A stretch of DNA of 64,000 nt from NCBI GenBank assembly GCA_905182985.1, contig CAJJDN010000049.1, forward strand, positions 124,001 through 188,000. Reading direction: 5' to 3'. Shown piece by piece: positions 37,210 through 49,444 of the stretch; the stretch's first letter is position 1, and each line of letters opens with the position of its first letter. The notes beneath the pieces were generated by a model, which did not search any database, was not told the origin of the DNA, and was given only the letters and a program-made list of their open reading frames with translations. The translations under genes and the position numbers were made by a program. The stretch is from Paramecium sonneborni (taxonomy: Eukaryota > Ciliophora > Oligohymenophorea > Peniculida > Parameciidae).

Positions 37210-38213
37210 TTTATGAGATTAAATATTTATTTTATATTCAAAATATATAATCCAACACAGTATCAAGACTTATCTTCTTGCTATTTTTAGCTTTTAGTTG
37301 TTTTTTTAGTTTTCGATAAATTCTTTCTCTTTCATCATAATTTTGAGTTTCAAGTATGAATTCTAATATTTGTCTATAATTTAATTATAAGTTTTTACTT
37401 TTCCTGTTTACGATGTTTTTCCACTTACTCATAATCTGATATGTATGAAGTATATCTATGTATCTCTTAATAAACTGCTAATGCTAGTAAAATTACAAAA
37501 ACAACTAAATCCATTAATGATTTAATCTCTTTTTGAATTAGTTGGCTTACTATGATATAAATAATCTTAAATGGCAGGCTCTCCAAGTTTGCTTAATAAA
37601 TAAAAAACTCAATAAATATTTCATATTCTGTTTACTAAGGTTTTGGGAAAAATATCCCTATTAAAATAACTATAGTATTTTAGAGAAAATAGAGCAATTT
37701 GGATTCAAAATATCTGTAAAGATAAGGTTTAGTTGAAATTAATATCATAATCAATATGGGACAAAATATTAATTATTCTATAATTTTTGGGATTTCAGTG
37801 CTTATGGTAATACTAATAAATACATGTTTTTATCTTAAAAGCTTTATAGAAAATTTAGAATATAAAATCCAAAGAGCCATAATCCAAAATGTGAATAATT
37901 TCTTTTTTGAGTGAACATTTTGTAATCTGAATATAAACGATTAAAAGATTTCGATAAATATTCTTATTTAAATTCAAAACCAAACATTTCCACAGTTGTT
38001 TTTAATAATTAATTCCATAAAGCATCAACTTCTTTTTCCTGCATAAAATAGATATAAAAAAATAAATAAAAAAAAAATTACATTAACAACTTAATTTCAT
38101 TGATTAATACAACTAAAATTATTAATATTATAGATTATCATTCTGAGAAGTAAAATTATTCTAACAATATCCTTTTTCCAAAGGAAGTAATTTTAATGTA
38201 TCTCTTTTTTTTT
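36967..38213. repeat. Left copy of a 1,247-bp direct repeat at an assembly join
   Basis: Matches 38215-39461 with a constant offset of 1248 and ends at the single n (38214). It covers the 5' end of the LC8-like gene and the whole neighbouring membrane-protein gene. Confidence 0.92.
37238..38044 (-). CDS. Multi-pass membrane protein, unknown
   Basis: Introns of 23 and 25 nt give 252 residues with exact phase. A soluble N-terminus (MQEKEVDALWNQLLKTTVEM) precedes about four hydrophobic segments (FGLWLFGFYILNFL; LIFCPILIMILIST; TIVILIGIFF; LVVFVILLALAVY). A charged coiled-coil-like tail with many E, K, R follows, ending LDTVLDYIF. No family was recognised. Its start lies 28 bp from the LC8-like gene's start side, and both are on the minus strand. 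Confidence 0.65.
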
Positions 38214-38214
38214 N
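38214..38214. other. Assembly join (single n)
   Basis: One undetermined base between two copies of the same 1,247-bp sequence. Confidence 0.97.
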
Positions 38215-39461
38215 ATTTTTAACAGAACTTGAATAAGATAATTTCCCAGTTGTATACATAAGTTACTAAGTCTTTGTTTCTGATTCTTCTCCATAAGGTT
38301 TGAATATCTTTGAATGGATTGGCTGTTTTATTGTTTCATTTTTATATTTTAGTAATGATGTCAAACTCCTATCAGCGTATTTAGGTAGATAGCCTTTTGA
38401 AGGTTTATGAGCAAATGGTGATGAAAAAATGTCATATTTAAGTAGTCTTACATCCATTTTATGAGATTAAATATTTATTTTATATTCAAAATATATAATC
38501 CAACACAGTATCAAGACTTATCTTCTTGCTATTTTTAGCTTTTAGTTGTTTTTTTAGTTTTCGATAAATTCTTTCTCTTTCATCATAATTTTGAGTTTCA
38601 AGTATGAATTCTAATATTTGTCTATAATTTAATTATAAGTTTTTACTTTTCCTGTTTACGATGTTTTTCCACTTACTCATAATCTGATATGTATGAAGTA
38701 TATCTATGTATCTCTTAATAAACTGCTAATGCTAGTAAAATTACAAAAACAACTAAATCCATTAATGATTTAATCTCTTTTTGAATTAGTTGGCTTACTA
38801 TGATATAAATAATCTTAAATGGCAGGCTCTCCAAGTTTGCTTAATAAATAAAAAACTCAATAAATATTTCATATTCTGTTTACTAAGGTTTTGGGAAAAA
38901 TATCCCTATTAAAATAACTATAGTATTTTAGAGAAAATAGAGCAATTTGGATTCAAAATATCTGTAAAGATAAGGTTTAGTTGAAATTAATATCATAATC
39001 AATATGGGACAAAATATTAATTATTCTATAATTTTTGGGATTTCAGTGCTTATGGTAATACTAATAAATACATGTTTTTATCTTAAAAGCTTTATAGAAA
39101 ATTTAGAATATAAAATCCAAAGAGCCATAATCCAAAATGTGAATAATTTCTTTTTTGAGTGAACATTTTGTAATCTGAATATAAACGATTAAAAGATTTC
39201 GATAAATATTCTTATTTAAATTCAAAACCAAACATTTCCACAGTTGTTTTTAATAATTAATTCCATAAAGCATCAACTTCTTTTTCCTGCATAAAATAGA
39301 TATAAAAAAATAAATAAAAAAAAAATTACATTAACAACTTAATTTCATTGATTAATACAACTAAAATTATTAATATTATAGATTATCATTCTGAGAAGTA
39401 AAATTATTCTAACAATATCCTTTTTCCAAAGGAAGTAATTTTAATGTATCTCTTTTTTTTT
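38215..39461. repeat. Right copy of the 1,247-bp direct repeat
   Basis: Matches 36967-38213. It starts inside the coding part of the LC8-like gene (truncated copy 38215-38457) and repeats the membrane-protein gene at 38486-39292. Confidence 0.92.
38486..39292 (-). CDS. Assembly-duplicated copy of the membrane-protein gene at 37238-38044
   Basis: Base-for-base the same reading frame, introns, start and stop as the gene 1,248 bp upstream. It is most likely the same locus counted twice and should be merged, not treated as a paralog. Confidence 0.75.
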
Positions 39462-39888
39462 AATTTATAAAAAGGATAGATGAAAGCAATAACTAAATTA
39501 CTCAGAACTTAAATATTTAAATCAAAATGAAAATTTTTGAAGTAAATAAGATTATTTTACAATCATGGTGAAAGTCATTCAGGTCTACATCCTTAATAAT
39601 TTTAGCAAACTTATAATAGTATAAAAAATGTTTACTTACTATTTTAAATGATGGAAATATCTTTTGAAAATATAAAACAAGTTGATGGAATAAAAAAACA
39701 AATCAATTTAAGTTTCCAAAAAAGCATTATGTTAGGAAGCTATAAAATGATAAGTGATAGATTTTCTTTAAAAAATACAGATTAATGATATGATAATATA
39801 TAGATTTATAAATTCTATTAATTATTATCTGAGTACATAATAATAAATATTACGAAAAGAGTCTAATTAAAATCAATCAAAGTAATAG
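39462..39888. other. Intergenic
   Basis: AT-rich DNA downstream of the duplicated block. Several short open pieces with GT...AG spacers occur near 39490-39700, but they do not combine into a convincing protein. Confidence 0.4.
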
Positions 39889-41016
39889 TCATCTCCATTT
39901 TATTCTTCTCCCTTCTACCCATTCTCCTTCTCTTTAATCTCCTAATTCTGAAATCATGGCTCCATGACCATGTTATTTTCCTTGTTTCCACATCCCTCTA
40001 TAACTACTTCCATTTTCAAATAGAAACTCTCCAAATCCTTCTTTCTGATCTAAATGATACTTAATCATTAAATAAATTTTTATACGTTTCCAGTATATTT
40101 ACGACCATCTGGCCAAAAAAACGTGCCTTTTCCATGCATCTAATTATTCATCCAACCACCTTCATACTAAATTATATGCTATTTTTTATTTACTTTTCTT
40201 CCATCAGCATACAGAAAAATACCTAGTCCTTCATATCTATTTTTCTGAAATTCTCCCATATACTTATTACCATCTACATAAATGATTTCTCCATATCCTG
40301 TCCTGTGTCCAAGCTTATATGCTCCTTTGTATTAAAATTACTCATTTATTTCAAGACCTTCTCCATTGAATAATGATTATTTCCATTCTCCCTTATAAAC
40401 AAACCCATATGAATCTTAAAATTCACCATAACCATCATACTCATTATCATCAAAATTTCCTTCATATCTACATAATTTTATATCAATTACACACTTCCAT
40501 CACAACTTATTTATCTTCCTTTTCCTTGTTTTACATTATTTTTAAATGTTCCTTCATATAAAGAACCATCCATATCAATTTATCTTCCAAAACCTTCTTT
40601 TTAATAATTCACAAAAGGTCCTTAGTAATAGCAACCATCACTCAATAAATAGCATTACTATGCTAGTTCAACTAATGGTGGTAATTCTTTTAATTTGTTT
40701 TGCACAGCTTATAGCAAATTCAAAGGCCAATCTACTTTTTATGCATCTTTAGGAATCATTTCAATTATCGAAACTATTTATTCACTCATATTAGATTTCT
40801 CTTAAACTGCTGTAGTCTCAGATGCCCCAGGTTTCTATTTTTATTTACTTTTTGCTAGGTAACCTTAAAATTTAATCATCAATTACGTCTGATACTCGAT
40901 TATATTTTCACTATTTTTTATTCATCTAAAGAAGCTTCTTCTGTTGGAATCAATGGAATCATTGGTTAAATATTCAATATCCCAACATCTTAATTTGAAC
41001 AGCAAACTATTCCCAT
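39889..41016 (-). CDS. MORN-repeat protein with N-terminal acylation signal
   Basis: Four introns (23, 23, 27, 26 nt) give 342 residues in one frame. The protein starts MGIVCCSNQ: glycine 2 followed by a cysteine pair is a classic N-myristoylation plus palmitoylation signal. A polar linker of about 110 residues precedes eight or so MORN motifs, for example GSLYEGTFKNNVKQGKG, YEGNFDDNEYDGYG, YKGEWKQSLFNGEG, YKGAYKLGHRTGYG, YMGEFQKNRYEGLG, YEGGWMNNQMHGKG and YRGMWKQGKQHGHG. MORN arrays bind lipids and scaffold membrane-cytoskeleton contacts, so a cortical or ciliary membrane role is likely. It is divergent from the next gene. Confidence 0.93.
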
Positions 41017-41428
41017 TCAATATAAATATATTATTGTTAATAATCAAAACAGATTCCAATTTTTCCAATTACCATTTATTATCAATTTCTCTTTGCATGT
41101 TGAAGTAAAATGAATAAAAATAAAAAAGTTAATTTTATAAATCATATTCTTTTTCCTATACCATTTAATATTATATTATGATATCTTGTTATTTAGATGA
41201 TCTCTTTAAATTAATCATCATATCAAAACGTTTTTACAAGTATTTTCATAATCAAATATTTATTTATATACTTTTTTTTTTAAATATGTATTAAATTTAC
41301 AAAAATAGTTTTATCAAACATAAATTTAATTTTTTAATCACTCAAATTATTAAAAACAATATAACTTTGAATAATTAAATAAAAATTCTGAAAGCTATAT
41401 TCATTAAAGTTAAAATAAGTTAAAATAA
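41017..41428. promoter_or_regulatory. Divergent intergenic region
   Basis: 412 bp between the MORN gene (-) and a plus-strand gene. Very AT-rich, with no recognised motif. Confidence 0.35.
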
Positions 41429-42255
41429 ATGTTTTAATCTAGTTCCTTAATTTTCATGACTGAATATTTAAGAAAATTTCATACAACTATTCAAGAGATT
41501 TAAAAAATAAATGTAATGATTAGCAACTTATTGGAATTCATAAAATGTAATTAAATTATCTAAAAAATAAATTAATTTTAATTTAATCACATGTATAGTG
41601 GTTTTCTAAGTAAAAAACTTGAATACGAGTACAATTCTGTTGTCAATAGGATGATGATTTTGATTATTGATCAATTATCATTATAACTATAATTGAGTAA
41701 ACATAGTTGTATTTCATAGATTAGATTGCTAACAAAACATTCTTTGAAAAACAATTTTATAAGCTTTACAATCAAATTAAAGAACTTGAAGGCCAAAAAG
41801 CATAACCTCCTAAATTTAGTAATTTGTTATAGCCTTTACAATTTGTTATTTAAAATAATGGAAATCAAAACATGACATCTAACAATTAAAATTAAAATTG
41901 CTAAAAAGCATATGTTCCTCCAATTTTAGAATAAGATGCAGGCTTTTCTACATAATATACAAAAACTTAAACCCTCTCAACCAGAGCAAAATCATAATTA
42001 GTTTAATCCAGGCAATAGCAAACATTTTCGCCAAACAAAGTAAGTAGAATTTGCAGATATTCGGATAGAAAAAAACCAAAAGTTTAATTAATGAATGTTG
42101 GTGAATTCTATGCCGATTTTTAGAATGAATCATAAATATTAGGAAAAAAATAATAAAACTTTGGATAAAGGTTCCATACTTTGGATTAAAATTCAATTGT
42201 GAAAACACCTCTGAATTTGGAAGCCCAGTAAAACAGAGATATATTAAAATCCTGA
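41429..42255 (+). CDS. Hypothetical Gln/Asn-rich protein
   Basis: With one 23-nt intron the protein is 267 residues. The N-terminal 90 residues look helical (MFQSSSLIFMTEYLRKFHTTIQEIQK). A short coiled-coil (FYKLYNQIKELEGQ) and a disordered region with TLSTRAKSQLVQSRQQTF follow, then a C-terminal part with KTPLNLEAQQ. No domain was recognised. It is encoded by a single consistent frame after splicing, which supports it as a real gene. Confidence 0.65.
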
Positions 42256-42796
42256 TTATTTTATGTAAATTATATTATAGAATTAATATCTCGATTTAAC
42301 CCGACAAGTAACTTCCATTTTTGTTCGTTTTTAAGTTTTCAGTTCTCCATTTATAATTTTCAAGTTGAAAATTTTTTTGTTAATAAAATTTCTAACAGTT
42401 AACTCAAATCTTATGAATTTTCTTATGACTTAAATGTAGATTTATAAATTTCTTAAAATAATATAATTTTTTTGATTGAAAACATATTTTCTCTCCAAAA
42501 GTTTTCGTTTGTTCGTAGTTCAATACTAAGTCAAATAAAAGTTTATAAGTAGAAAGAGAACAGAATGAAAAAGGGTTCCTAAGAATAATCTATTTGGACT
42601 ACTTTTCAATATGGATCTTTTATAAGGATATTCTTAACATCTATTAAAAATGTTTCTGAGATAATAGGGGTATGAAGAATTAATGCTGTTATAATTATAA
42701 TATTGAAGGAATAGCATTATGTTAAAAAAGGTAGATTGATTATTATAAAGCAACGATTACATTAAAATTTCATATATATTTTTTTAATTAGGATCT
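42256..42796. other. Intergenic, with a short open frame
   Basis: Upstream of the scramblase gene. An ATG near 42565 opens about 35 codons (MKKGSQEQSIWTTFQYGSF) before the frame is lost. It might be an extra 5' exon of the scramblase gene, but no normal-sized intron joins it. Confidence 0.35.
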
Positions 42797-43702
42797 ATGA
42801 ATATAAAGAAAAATACTTAGAATGATTGCAATTTATCAATAGATTCGAACATTTAAGTAATCTTTAAGACAATTTTAGATTAATATTGATAGCGCTGAAA
42901 GTGATGCATTTTTGAAGATTGACTATTTATATGTAGTCCAAAGATTTGACGTTTTCACAGCTTCATCCCAATGCGAGAATTAAAATTTTTACTTTATTTA
43001 TTCAATGGACAATTTCAACACAGATATTGAATAGAAAAAATCTAAGCCATACTTTAAAGCAAATGCAGAAACCGAATGCTATGAAAGAATATCATTACCA
43101 AGTTCTTGTAGATCATTCAATATGGAAGTAAAACAAAATTTAAGTTCCACTAACCAAAAACTACTTTTTACTGTCTAAAGAAATTATAGGTACACATGCC
43201 TTTGTCTGAACAGGTATTGTAATTATTATAATATAAGACCTGATGTTTAGGTAATAGGGTCATCAGGAAAAAAAATTGGTTATGTTAGATCCCCTTTATT
43301 TTCAATATAAAAAACAGTTGAGATATTTGATGCAAATAATAATTTGTTATTTAATATAAAAGGCATTTGGAATTAACTATAAACATATTGTTATTTGCCC
43401 TATGATTTTTGTAAAACTATATCTTTTGATATTCATAATAAGTTCAATAAAGTAATATTTAATATATTTAGAAAATAGCTGAAATAAAGAAGATTGGCCA
43501 CAAAAAGGGATGCTGCTATGAATGTATGTTGAATGTAGAATCAGAGTATGCAGTCTAATTTCCGAAACTATCCTCTTATGAAGAAAAAGCACTTATACTC
43601 TCAGGTGTTTTCTTTTTAGACTATAGTTTTTATGAAGAAAGATATAGTGATATGTGTTGTTTATGCATATAAAGGTGTTGCTGTTCTTAATGTATTGAAT
43701 GA
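42797..43702 (+). CDS. Phospholipid scramblase family protein
   Basis: Introns of 22 and 20 nt give 287 residues. The scramblase barrel is clear: KKSKPYFKANAETECYERIS, a Cys-rich turn CTCLCLNRYCN, SGKKIGYVRSPLFSIQK, IFDANNNLLFNIKG (the conserved (Y/F)DAxG/N LLFxIxG strand), then the C-terminal SSYEEKALILSGVFFLDYSFYE, matching the family's K-x-x-LLGAxFLIDxMYFE end. Scramblases move phospholipids between leaflets in a Ca-dependent way. The C-terminus CLCIQRCCCSQCIE is cysteine-rich and could be palmitoylated. The N-terminus is short, so the start codon is the least certain part. Confidence 0.92.
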
Positions 43703-44016
43703 TATATACAATAAAATTGTTAATAATAATAGATTATCTAAGAGCAGAATAAATAATTTAATATCTTTTTATCTGTAAAGATATAAAATTTATAATGAAT
43801 GTACATATTTATAATAAACATTTTTATGGCAGATTTGATTTTGATAAAAGCAGTGGTAATAAAATATAATTTTTATTCAAAATTTCAATATTGAAGTAGA
43901 TTTATGATATATAGCAGCATTTAGTTTATTTTTTGTTAATTTGATGGATCATGTGTATGGACCTAAAAGAGATAATTTTCTAACAATTATGAATTATTAT
44001 AATATTAATTTTTAAA
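43703..44016. other. Intergenic
   Basis: About 314 bp between two plus-strand genes; AT-rich, no gene seen. Confidence 0.35.
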
Positions 44017-45468
44017 ATGCATGCAAAAGAAGAAATAGAAATGAATGAGTTCTAGATCGAAGATCCATAAGAACTATCAATAGAAGAGCAAATCTCTGAG
44101 AAAATGAAACCTTAAATTTCAAACTCAGAATAAAAAGCCATCATAAGATTTACTGTATTATATTTTGTAATTGGAATTCCTGCTGGATTTTATGCCTCTT
44201 TAACTCTATTACTTTAGGGAAGTGGCATTTCATCAGGTTAGATGGGTAAGATGAGATGATAATATGATAGCTTTTTGGGTTACTTGTCTTTATCCATTAT
44301 CTTTCAAATTGATCTTGGCTCCTTTTGTGGATAGTTTCTACATAAGCAAATTTGGAAAGAGAAAGTCATATGTGATACCTTCCTTATATATGCTCGGTTT
44401 AACATTTCTAACTTTGGCATATAGTGGATATTCATAATGGATTGAAGAACTTAATTTGTATCCTTTGTTTGGATTGACTATATTACTTACAGTTTTATAA
44501 GCGTGTGCAACAATAGCAACTAACGGATGGGTTCTAACATCCTTTTCAAAACATTATGTTCATTTGGGGGCGACCTGTTAAATGGTAGGATTATCATTAG
44601 GGTATGTATTTAGCTATGCTATTTTGATGAACATCACATCCTCTTACTTTTGCCATTAATATTTAGGTTTGGACTAACCTATAATATCATTGAATTCATA
44701 TACTTACATTCTTGGATCCCTAATTTTATTTATTGCTATCCTAACTTAATGTTTTGCTAATGAAGATTATGTGGAAGAAGAAAAGCCAAATTTTTTATAA
44801 GTCTTAAAATTATCATTTTCATTGTTAAGAAATCCAAATTTAAGATTTTTATTACTCTTTTTATTAACAAGGAGATTTGCATTCGCTCCAGTAATAGCTT
44901 CAACATCATTAAATTTAATTTAAATGGGGTTTCCTCAATCTGAATATGCAACAATTGAAGCAATATGCACTACTTCTTGGATTTTGAGTTCACTGTTGGT
45001 TGCTAAATATTTATAAAGAGGGAGAGAAATGACCTGGGTCTTAAATGCTTATTATTTCATGTTTTTGGTTATGGGTGCACATTTTGTTTATGTCATCAGT
45101 TTCATTAAAATGGGGGGCTATAATAATATTACTTAAACTATTTATGTAAAAAATATTATCTTATTTAGTTCTTTTTATAATATTTGTATGAATTTAATAA
45201 TTCATTCATTTCATGTACATTGTCAGGATTTTTTTTGAGGATTGCTGATCCATCAATAGGAGGAACCTATGCTACCTTATTATTTAGCAGCTATTTATTT
45301 GGAACTTAGTTTTCAGCAAGTGTTTCATTATTTTTATTACATTTGCTCCCCTATAAAACTGTTGTGCTATTAGGATGGCTATATGGATTAATTTACTTTA
45401 CAGTAATTAAAGATAAATTAATGAAGTTACAATTGTAAAAATATAATTTATATTAAAACTAGTTTTGA
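44017..45468 (+). CDS. SLC33-type (acetyl-CoA transporter, AT-1 family) major facilitator
   Basis: Introns of 25 and 23 nt give 467 residues. After a 50-residue acidic N-terminus come about 11-12 helices. Family landmarks: VLYFVIGIPAGFYASLTLLL (first helix), APFVDSFYISKFGKRKSYVIP (the loop after helix 2, matching the family's APxVDxxYxxxFGRRKSWxxP), TNGWVLT, and LRIADPSIGGTYATLL near the end. The last closely follows the RIxDPxxGGTYxTLLNT signature. Animal SLC33A1 imports acetyl-CoA into the ER lumen for acetylation of glycans and proteins. The substrate here is inferred from family only. The N-terminal part before helix 1 is hydrophilic and likely cytosolic. Confidence 0.92.
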
Positions 45469-45844
45469 CTTAAAATCTTGGAAGGTCATATGATTATAAA
45501 ATATTAAAATTAATTAAAAAGTTGATTATTTATTCTAGTATTTTTATCTCTTTGTTTTAAGTTTCATTTATTGCAAAGTTTTTTTTAGCTTAAGGTAAAA
45601 AGCAAAAAGCAATCATTTTTAATTACCTATTCAATCCATAGGTAAAATAGTATTAATAAAAATTTATTTATTTTCTTAAATATTTATGAATCGAGAAACT
45701 TTTAATTTTTTACTATTCATTGTTTAAGAATAATTATTTAAAAAGATTAAAATAGTATATATGCAGAGCTGAAATATTTCATGATTATATTTTATTATGA
45801 GAAAGGGAAATTATATGATAAAAAATTTAAAAGATATTTAAAAG
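45469..45844. other. Intergenic
   Basis: About 376 bp, AT-rich, no recognisable gene. Confidence 0.35.
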
Positions 45845-46432
45845 TATGAGTTTTATAATATTCAACTAATAAATAAATTTTAATTATAAGTTGCAATATT
45901 TTTTACTTATTATAGATATTAAGTCCTTTCCAAAAGATTTAATTGCATCTTTATTTTTTATCATCGGGGCTTATCTATCACTGTTTTCGAACTATAAGAT
46001 AACATGTGGTGTTGCAATTCTAATCTGCACTCAGCCATATATTTTATTCTATTAGTATTAAGTGAAAGAAAAATCATGAATTTAATTGCATCCTTAGTAT
46101 CCATAAGTTTAATACATTATTCCCATAATTTCATGAAAGCTATCCTGTTGTTTGGTTAAAAAGAACAATTGTATTTATTTGCAGACCTTATTCGATTACA
46201 ATTGGAATATGCTAATCATATTGGTCTAACAAAAAAATGCTAAAATTATAAAAATACAAATTTTAAGAATTAAAAATTTTTTTTAAAATTTCTAGTTTCA
46301 TGTATTCCAAGATATTTCTCAAGTTAAAGAATCAATACCAAATTGGTTTTTAAACATTTAATAATAAATAAACTATATCATTTTATTACCTCGTATTTAT
46401 ACTTTAAATTTTATGAAAGAAAAATGTAATGA
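45845..46432 (+). CDS. Hypothetical protein, weakly supported
   Basis: Removing a 27-nt intron (45889-45915) joins two frames into 186 residues: MSFIIFNQQINFNY then a hydrophobic, Cys-containing middle (CIFIFYHRGLSITVFELQDNMWCC) and a helical region (AIYFILLVLSE; LIASLVSISLIHY). No family was recognised. Support comes only from the length of the spliced frame. It faces the tail of the coiled-coil gene 58 bp away. Confidence 0.4.
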
Positions 46433-46490
46433 TCTGATTTTTATTAAACAAAATAAAAAAATAAAACCAATAAATTGACTTGATAATTTA

Positions 46491-48236
46491 TCATTTTTTA
46501 TTATACCATTATTTTTAGGCCGCTCTTTATAATTCTTTAGTCCAAAAATTTGAAGCCTCTAGTTTAGATTGTTCTTGGGTTATTTTTTCTTTAAATTCAT
46601 CTACAGCTTTTTTCCCTTCATCAAGTAAACTTAATGTTTTAAAGTAGTTTGAGCTGATTATCATATTAGAAAGTATAAGATTTTAATTTTATTAGTTTTA
46701 ATTTAAGTCATATTTTGTTATAACACAATTTTTATTCAAGCAATAATAGAAATATAATATAAATGAATTAATGTATTAACTAACCTCTGTCTCTTTATTA
46801 AATGCTTCATATATTTAATTTGCTTAATCTTTAACTATTTGCTCGCAAACATAGAATTAATTCTGATCATCTTAAATTAAAAACTATTTCGGAAATTATA
46901 AATCAAATTATTTTTATTTGAATTAACATTCTGTAATCTTTTTTAAATCTTCCTTGTATAATTGCATAAATCCTTCTACAACTAATAAATTATTTATAAT
47001 ATCTATTGCTTTTTATTCTTAATTTAGAGGTATTTGATAATTTTTCATCTTTATACTTAACATCGTATAATTATCTTCAATCAACCAAGTTTATCCATTC
47101 TTTAAAATTTCAAATGCTTTTTTACTCAAGTTTTATTCTTCACCTCTTTCTATATATGATGGTTTGTAAAATATATTATTATTAATAGATTCTCTAAATT
47201 TTTCCATATTTAAAGATATTTGTTATAATCTGAATTGAAAATTAACCGTATTTGTTTCTCTATGATCTATTATTTATTCATCTAAAATTTTTTTTTAAAG
47301 CATTTAATCTAAAAATTATACTTATCTATTTTTATTATCATTCTCTTGGTAACATTAATCATTATTATAGAAATCATCAAGTAGTTAGAAGAGTTGATCT
47401 TGTGAAAAAATTTAATTTTTAGTTTTTTCTAAAAATTTGATCTTTTCAGACAAGTTATTCTTTTCTATTTCCTACAATTTGAACTTTTCAGATATGTTTA
47501 TCTTTTCTATTTCTAATTATTTTATCTATTCAGATAAGTATATTTTTTCTATTTCTAAAGATTTATTCTTTTCTAATAATTAAGATTTGTTATTTTCAGA
47601 CAAGTTAGAATTTTCTTTTTCTAAAGTATTTATTTATTAGGATTAATTGGATATTTCTTTTTATTACTCTTGCTTTTCTAATTCTAAAGATTGATTTTTT
47701 AGATTCAAATTAGATAAATCATTATTTAATATTTTAATTGTTATTTAAGAATTTTTTTTATAGTCTTCATAATGCTTATGATTTTCGTCTAGTTCATTTT
47801 GCAATAGTAAATTCATTTCCTCAAGATGTTTAATTTACTCTTTTTAAGTAAATATTTCTTTTTTTAAGTCACTTGAATGGAAAAATTCAGATTCCAAATT
47901 TTTTTACATTTTTCTGTATTTTTCAGCGTTTTATTTCTCTTATTGGAATTCAATATAAAGTTTATCATATTTTTCCTATAATTATTTAAGTTTAATGCGG
48001 TCTTCTAAGAGCATAGATACATCATTTTATTAAACCGCAACCAACTTCGAACATGAAGAAAGGTTTGTTTAATCTATTCTAATATGATAGTTAAAATCAG
48101 ACATAATCCATTAAGCTTCCTTATTTATTTTATGCAATTCTTCTTAAATAGCTGGAAAATCTTTTTTAACTTATTTTTCTATAACCTTGTTTTTATCGCT
48201 TATAAGGCAAGTTAGATAAGTTTATTTAGGATCCAT
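46491..48236 (-). CDS. Coiled-coil protein, paralog A
   Basis: A single open frame of 581 residues without introns. Residues about 80-330 are heptad-rich coiled-coil with a short internal repeat of the type LEIEKxxLSEKIK. The C-terminal 250 residues form a non-coiled domain containing SLNMEKFRESINNN, AIDIINNLLVVEGF, YLYFYYCLNKNCVITKYDLN-like sequence, LLDEGKKAVDEFKEK and FWTKELQRAAQ. The same domain, in the same order, closes the gene at 51685-53577. The start is MDPKQTYLTC. Function unknown; the conserved C-terminal domain is the part to search with. Confidence 0.8.
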
Positions 48237-48466
48237 TGAAATAAATTAAATCAAATAAAAATATTAAAATAAAAATTTGAAGATAGGAAATGACTAAAAC
48301 CTTAAATGAATATAAATTTGATAAAATAATATTAATTGAGGATGAGCATCCTAATTTTCATAAATTATTAAATATATAATGAGGTTAATTTTTAAGAATA
48401 AAATAGTTTTTCCAAGAGAATAGTTTAGTAGAATGATTAGTACAATGAAAAAATAATGATAATGAA

Positions 48467-49400
48467 TCATATTTTTTATTAATTAAATACTTCATCTAAG
48501 ATATGAGTCTAAGTTTTTGTGCTAATCACTTTAGGATAAATAAAAGTAATTAATAATAATGCTAATACAATGACTCCAATAATGAATAATTTTTTGTATT
48601 TCTAATTTATCTAATTAGATGTTTCATTTTCGAATAATAGTGTTGTCTTAATTTAATAATAAATTTTTTTGATAAAATTGATTATTACATGCCATAACCA
48701 CTTATTGCCTGAATACAATCTGGCTAAAAGCGCTAAGCCACTTACGCTGTCGAACTATAAAAGTATAAAAATTACCCTAAATTATATAGTCCTTGAGTGT
48801 TCATTTCTATCATTCTAGCTATTTCACAAAGACTATTGACAACAAATCCCACACTATCCAAATATTCCAAAGCCTGCATCATTTTACTCCCTTATTGCAT
48901 ACCTGCACCTCCCATTCCAAATCTATTCATTCCTAATCTAAATATATTAAATTTACCATAACCTCCCATACCCATACCCATACCCATTCCCATTCCAAAA
49001 CCTCCATATCCACTGCCATATCCTCCATATCCACTCATACCACCATATCCTCCCATACCACTATATCCTCCCATACCACTATATCCTCCATAGCTATTTA
49101 AACCTCCATAACCCAATCCTGTAGAGGAGTTTAAATTATTATTTAATAATCTATTGGATATACATAATTAATTTATACGAAGTCTAATTAGTTGTTCCTT
49201 GATTAGCGGCTTGAGCAGAAACTTATGCAGCTTATTCTTGTGTCATTTCTCCAATTTCACTATCTTATATTTATTAATCCATTTGTTTATTTATTGTTTG
49301 ATTCTATTATAATTCTTATGTTATAGCTGTTGCTTTTTAAACTCCTTATTATTTATTTAACTATATTACTTTATTAACTTTCCCAAGGCTTAGGTGGCAT
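48467..49400 (-). CDS. PEX13: Peroxin-13, peroxisomal import docking protein
   Basis: Three introns (25, 28, 29 nt) give 283 residues with exact phase. The protein starts MPPKPWESQQ, the PPKPWE signature of Pex13. A Gln-rich stretch is followed by a Gly/Tyr-rich tract (SYGGYSGMGGYSGMGGYGG..., then FGMGMGMGMGM), and NRFGMGGAGMQ. The helical domain has ALEYLDSVGFVVNSLCEIARM and VSGLALLARLYSG, and a transmembrane helix LFIIGVIVLALLLITFIY lies near the end. Pex13 with Pex14 docks cargo receptors, and its YG-rich part is known to form a selective phase in the import pore. No SH3 domain is present, as in plants and several protists. Confidence 0.93.
48950..49110. repeat. Gly/Tyr/Met-codon tandem repeat within PEX13
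   Basis: Repeats of ccatatcctcc/ccataccacta and a run of ccatacc units on the plus strand encode the YGGYSGM and GM tracts of the Pex13 YG domain. Confidence 0.8.
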
Positions 49401-49444
49401 AATTTTAGAATAACAATAATTAATTAATATATCAATACTAATAT

